The notes below the pieces were generated by a model. That model worked only from the letters and a program-made list of their open reading frames with translations, was not told where the DNA came from and searched no databases. Below, piece after piece: positions 61,393 to 64,000 of a stretch of 64,000 nucleotides of DNA. The stretch is taken from contig NZ_JARGDQ010000008.1 of the NCBI RefSeq assembly GCF_029210385.1, positions 88,281 to 152,280 on the forward strand, given 5' to 3'. This DNA is from Desulfurivibrio dismutans. GTDB taxonomy: Bacteria; Desulfobacterota; Desulfobulbia; Desulfobulbales; Desulfurivibrionaceae. The first letter of the stretch is position 1. Every line of letters starts with the position of its first letter. The position numbers and the translations under genes are program-made.

Positions 61393-63917
61393 GGCAGCAC
61401 CTCCGGCCCCACCCCATGATCCGGTGGCACCGTGGCAAAGGCATGAGTGGCAAACCCCGGCAGGGCGACATTAGCGGTGGTCACCGCGATCTCCAGGCTG
61501 TTGGCCCCAGCACCCAGTTCCTGCAAGGTCGCCGCCGGCAAACGGAGATGCCAGCGTCCTTCACCGGCGGCCTCCAACCGACCGCGGTCCTGCAGGCGGT
61601 CATCGGCGTCAAAAAGCAGGTAATTGACCTCGGCAATCTCATCACTCGGGTAAGGCTGACCGGCGAAGGTAATATGCAGGGTGACCGCCATCCCCTCTGC
61701 ACTGCCCTGGGGAACCACCAGTGGTCCGTCGATCTCCAGTTCGGGGATCCGGGGTTCGGTAAAACGCAGCCACTTGTCGGCCAGATCCGGAAAATCAGGG
61801 TTGCGCCGCAGCACCAGGCTGCCTTCCAGGGGACGCACCGTATGCAGATAAAAGGGGCCATCATCCACCCAAAAATGACCACGCTCCGCCACCCAGGCCT
61901 GTAGAGCGGCATAGCGCCGGGCAATCTCTCCGGGCTCCACCCAGCGGGAAAGCTCGCCGGCAAAAGGCAGGTGTTCAACTTTGGCCGCCACCGCCAGGTA
62001 ATCCCGCAGAATTTCCAGGCTCGGCCCGGAGACGTAACTCATCTGTTCCACCCCCAGACGATCAGCTTGGCCGGTGGAAAAAGCCAGTTCACCACGGCGT
62101 TCCGCTTCAATCCCCAATCCCAGCACATGCCAGGGCTGCAGACCGGGAATCCGGTTGGCCACCAGGTTTTCCGCATCAAGGAACACCTGATCGCTGTAAA
62201 CTTCCACCGTTAAGGGGGCCGTATCAGTAATACGCCAGCCTCTGAAATGGCGCTGGTAGACCTGAAAACGGGGCAGATAGCCGGGATCAAAAAGCCGTGA
62301 GGCCTCATCGGCCCGCTCGAAGGTCAGAATCCAGGGCAGAATCAAGTCAGCCACCGACACCCTTGAACCGTCATGCCAGCGGCGTTGCAGATAGTCATCT
62401 TCAAAACGGATGGTGGTGCGGGTGCGAGCGGTGATCCCACCCTGGTGTTTTTCCCCCACGGTGATAATGCGCCCGGCTTCAGCATCCCAGTCGATCCAGG
62501 TATCGGCAGGGACTGCGATGGCTTGCCGAGACTCAACCAGTTCCACCCACTCCAGGGTGCGGTTCACCGGCGCATCGGCCGCCACCGTCACCGTGGCCTG
62601 GGTGATCCTCTGCGGCCAGTACAAACCGGTAAAGGGATCGGGCAGCACTGCAGAATCACCGAGGGAGCGCATGATCATCAAATCGAAGATCCAGTTGCTG
62701 CCGGCCACCGGGTTCCATGGTTCGGTGAGCATGCTGGGGGTACCGATCACCACCCGGCCGCCCAGCCCATCTTTGAAGCGCAGAGTATAGGGCCACAGGG
62801 CCGAGCCGGTCACACCGCCAGCCAGATCCACCGCCACCTCAATATCATCGGCATGGGCCCAGATGCTTTGTTTGTCCACCAGCCAGACCCGGGCCGAATC
62901 CTGCATGGCCAGCCGCAGAGCCTGTTCCATCAGGGACTGCCGCTCCTCGAGCGAAGCATAATCCCGCCGGTCCAGGCGATCGGCCAGGCGGTCGAATTCG
63001 GGATCGGGTTCGTAGGCTTGCCAGAGAGGTTCAGGACGCCCGCGGGAGGTATAATAAAAATTAAAATCGTTGCCCACATCACGGTTAATGACCGGCGAAA
63101 TCCAAGCCCCGGTATAGACATGCCACTGACCCATGGCCGGGTCGCCGGCAATCCAGATGCGGGCAGCCTCTTCGGCGGTACGGTAAAAACGCTGAACCTC
63201 AAAACCAAGGTCTTCCAACAGGTTGGCGATATAATCGCCTACCCGTTCCCGGTTGTCATCGCTGCGGATCAGGATTGTCAGGCGCACCGGCCGGTCCTGG
63301 TAAAACCAGCGACCGTCGCGACGTTCGGCCCCCAGCCGGCCCAACTCAGCGCTGATCACCTCCTCGGCCCGGGCCGGATCGTGGCGGTAATGCAACTCCA
63401 GTTCGCGGGCCGTGGCGGCCAGGCGGGCATAATCGGGCAGAGCGGTGTTGAGAGGAAGGTAGCGGGGGGCGGCCAGACCGCCAAAAAGCTCCTCCGCGAC
63501 ATAACGACGGTCCACCAGCCAGTTGATGGCTTCGCGGATTTTAGGATTGCGAAAGGGATTAAGGCGACCATCGGCAAATAAAGCGGGGTTAAAAGTCAAT
63601 TCCACCGAGGTGCCGCGGGACAGGTGATAGTCAACCTTGGAGGAGGCCTGGATTAAACGAAACAGGGAGGCACTGTCCAGGCCCTGGCCATAGAGGTGAT
63701 GGGAACCTCGCTCGATCAGGGCGACAATGCGGCCAGGATCGGACTCGACGGTAAACACTACCTCGTCCACCAGCGCCCCGCGCCGCTGGGCCGGATCGCC
63801 CGGCTGCGGGAGCAAAAGTGAATCATCGCTGTGCTGCCCGCCAAGAAACAGTACCAAGGCAACACTTCCGACCAGCAGCAGGAGCATGATGAGAGGCAGG
63901 AACCTTTGTAAACCCAT
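61389..63917 (-). CDS. Membrane-anchored SBP_bac_5-type binding protein with apparently permuted halves
   Basis: 842 residues from the ATG at 63917, well beyond the usual 500-600. A single N-terminal hydrophobic segment without a lipobox Cys suggests a membrane anchor. The order of family landmarks is unusual. Residues ~45-400 contain what is normally the second half (ESDPGRIVALIERG, NPFRNPKIREAINWLVDR, ANLLEDLGFEV). Residues ~400-745 contain what is normally the first half (GTPSMLTEPWNPVAG, RWHDGSRVSVADLI, GPFYLHTVRPLEGSLVLRRNPDF). A ~95-residue Ig-like beta domain ends the protein. It is the first gene of the importer operon. The ligand is unknown; peptides are the default guess. Confidence 0.85.
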   Translation of the reverse strand: MGLQRFLPLIMLLLLVGSVALVLFLGGQHSDDSLLLPQPGDPAQRRGALVDEVVFTVESDPGRIVALIERGSHHLYGQGLDSASLFRLIQASSKVDYHLSRGTSVELTFNPALFADGRLNPFRNPKIREAINWLVDRRYVAEELFGGLAAPRYLPLNTALPDYARLAATARELELHYRHDPARAEEVISAELGRLGAERRDGRWFYQDRPVRLTILIRSDDNRERVGDYIANLLEDLGFEVQRFYRTAEEAARIWIAGDPAMGQWHVYTGAWISPVINRDVGNDFNFYYTSRGRPEPLWQAYEPDPEFDRLADRLDRRDYASLEERQSLMEQALRLAMQDSARVWLVDKQSIWAHADDIEVAVDLAGGVTGSALWPYTLRFKDGLGGRVVIGTPSMLTEPWNPVAGSNWIFDLMIMRSLGDSAVLPDPFTGLYWPQRITQATVTVAADAPVNRTLEWVELVESRQAIAVPADTWIDWDAEAGRIITVGEKHQGGITARTRTTIRFEDDYLQRRWHDGSRVSVADLILPWILTFERADEASRLFDPGYLPRFQVYQRHFRGWRITDTAPLTVEVYSDQVFLDAENLVANRIPGLQPWHVLGLGIEAERRGELAFSTGQADRLGVEQMSYVSGPSLEILRDYLAVAAKVEHLPFAGELSRWVEPGEIARRYAALQAWVAERGHFWVDDGPFYLHTVRPLEGSLVLRRNPDFPDLADKWLRFTEPRIPELEIDGPLVVPQGSAEGMAVTLHITFAGQPYPSDEIAEVNYLLFDADDRLQDRGRLEAAGEGRWHLRLPAATLQELGAGANSLEIAVTTANVALPGFATHAFATVPPDHGVGPEVLP

Positions 63918-64000
63918 AATCGTCAACTGATACCGGGTATCCCGGTGGCTGTCAAGCTAATCGCCACCTGGCCGAGCGACATCAATGTCGAACCACCACA

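Noticed and set aside
62373..63581. 402-codon plus-strand frame opposite the ABC binding protein
   Set aside because: Antisense shadow; no start signals and Gly/Pro/His-rich sequence.

Overview
The window looks like a chromosomal segment of a strictly anaerobic deltaproteobacterium (Desulfobacterota). The gene set fits the Desulfobulbales/Desulfurivibrio type; that placement is inferred from gene content, not from a tree. The supporting genes are the futalosine menaquinone pathway, lysine 2,3-aminomutase with beta-lysine acetyltransferase (an N-acetyl-beta-lysine osmolyte system of salt-adapted anaerobes), rubrerythrin and rubredoxin, an HdrD-like Fe-S protein, a fused CobA-HemD, FmdE, and UGA-encoded selenocysteine. 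The DNA is GC-rich, so almost every real gene has a long antisense shadow frame. Those shadows are left out.

Layout. 1-4300 (+): end of a bifunctional-nuclease/PDZ gene, a 53-codon membrane protein with an in-frame UGA in a CxxU motif, a LysR regulator of the selenium-metabolism type, an exported rhodanese, and a VTT-membrane/HdrD-like fusion. 4.4-5.5 kb: a 37-residue peptide gene and a MEMO-family protein. 5.6-14.7 kb (-): menaquinone operon mqnE-mqnC-deaminase-mqnA-menG-ubiX-mqnP, ending in an unknown 695-residue protein with a CCHC zinc knuckle. 15.2-17.5 kb (+): kamA-ablB. 17.6-21.9 kb (-): CheZ-domain protein, isochorismatase-family hydrolase, YgiQ. 22.1 kb (+): a SelW-like selenoprotein. 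22.6-24.2 kb (-): yggS and tatD. 24.5-27.2 kb (+): nitroreductase, lipoprotein, coaBC, copper-chaperone-like protein. 27.3-28.9 kb (-): GapN-type dehydrogenase. 29.0-32.8 kb (+): sigma-54 activator, a predicted sigma-54-dependent small RNA, FmdE and a MoeA-like protein. 32.9-34.7 kb (-): nitrate/nitrite-sensing chemoreceptor. 35.1 kb (+): methyltransferase. 35.8-42.6 kb (-): molybdopterin oxidoreductase, coaD, rsmD, asd, leuA, pssA. 42.8-45.1 kb (+): a MepK-like/LdtD cell-wall pair. 45.2 kb (-): tRNA-Thr(CGT). 45.4-46.7 kb (+): NtrC-type response regulator. 46.9-50.4 kb (-): cupin, cobA-hemD, hemC, rubrerythrin. 50.5-51.7 kb (+): PBP4-type carboxypeptidase. 51.8-55.6 kb (-): rubredoxin, rlmD, leuD, leuC. 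55.9 kb (+): HD-domain protein. 56.9-63.9 kb (-): an oligopeptide-type ABC importer.

How the parts work together. The mqn operon makes menaquinone for anaerobic respiration. The exported Mo oxidoreductase, FmdE/MoeA-like pair and Fe-S proteins belong to redox metabolism. leuA, leuC and leuD (leuB not seen) with asd serve amino-acid synthesis. hemC and cobA-hemD lead to siroheme, B12 and heme. kamA-ablB provide an osmolyte.

The most notable content is hidden from ordinary gene calling. There are two selenocysteine genes whose UGA is followed, after exactly 15 nt, by a 6-bp hairpin. One of them lies next to a selenium-type LysR regulator. There is also a sigma-54 promoter with a Rho-independent-terminated small RNA beside a sigma-54 activator gene, a family of about 100-bp palindromes whose arms supply the stop codons of several genes, and a substrate-binding protein whose two halves appear in circularly permuted order.
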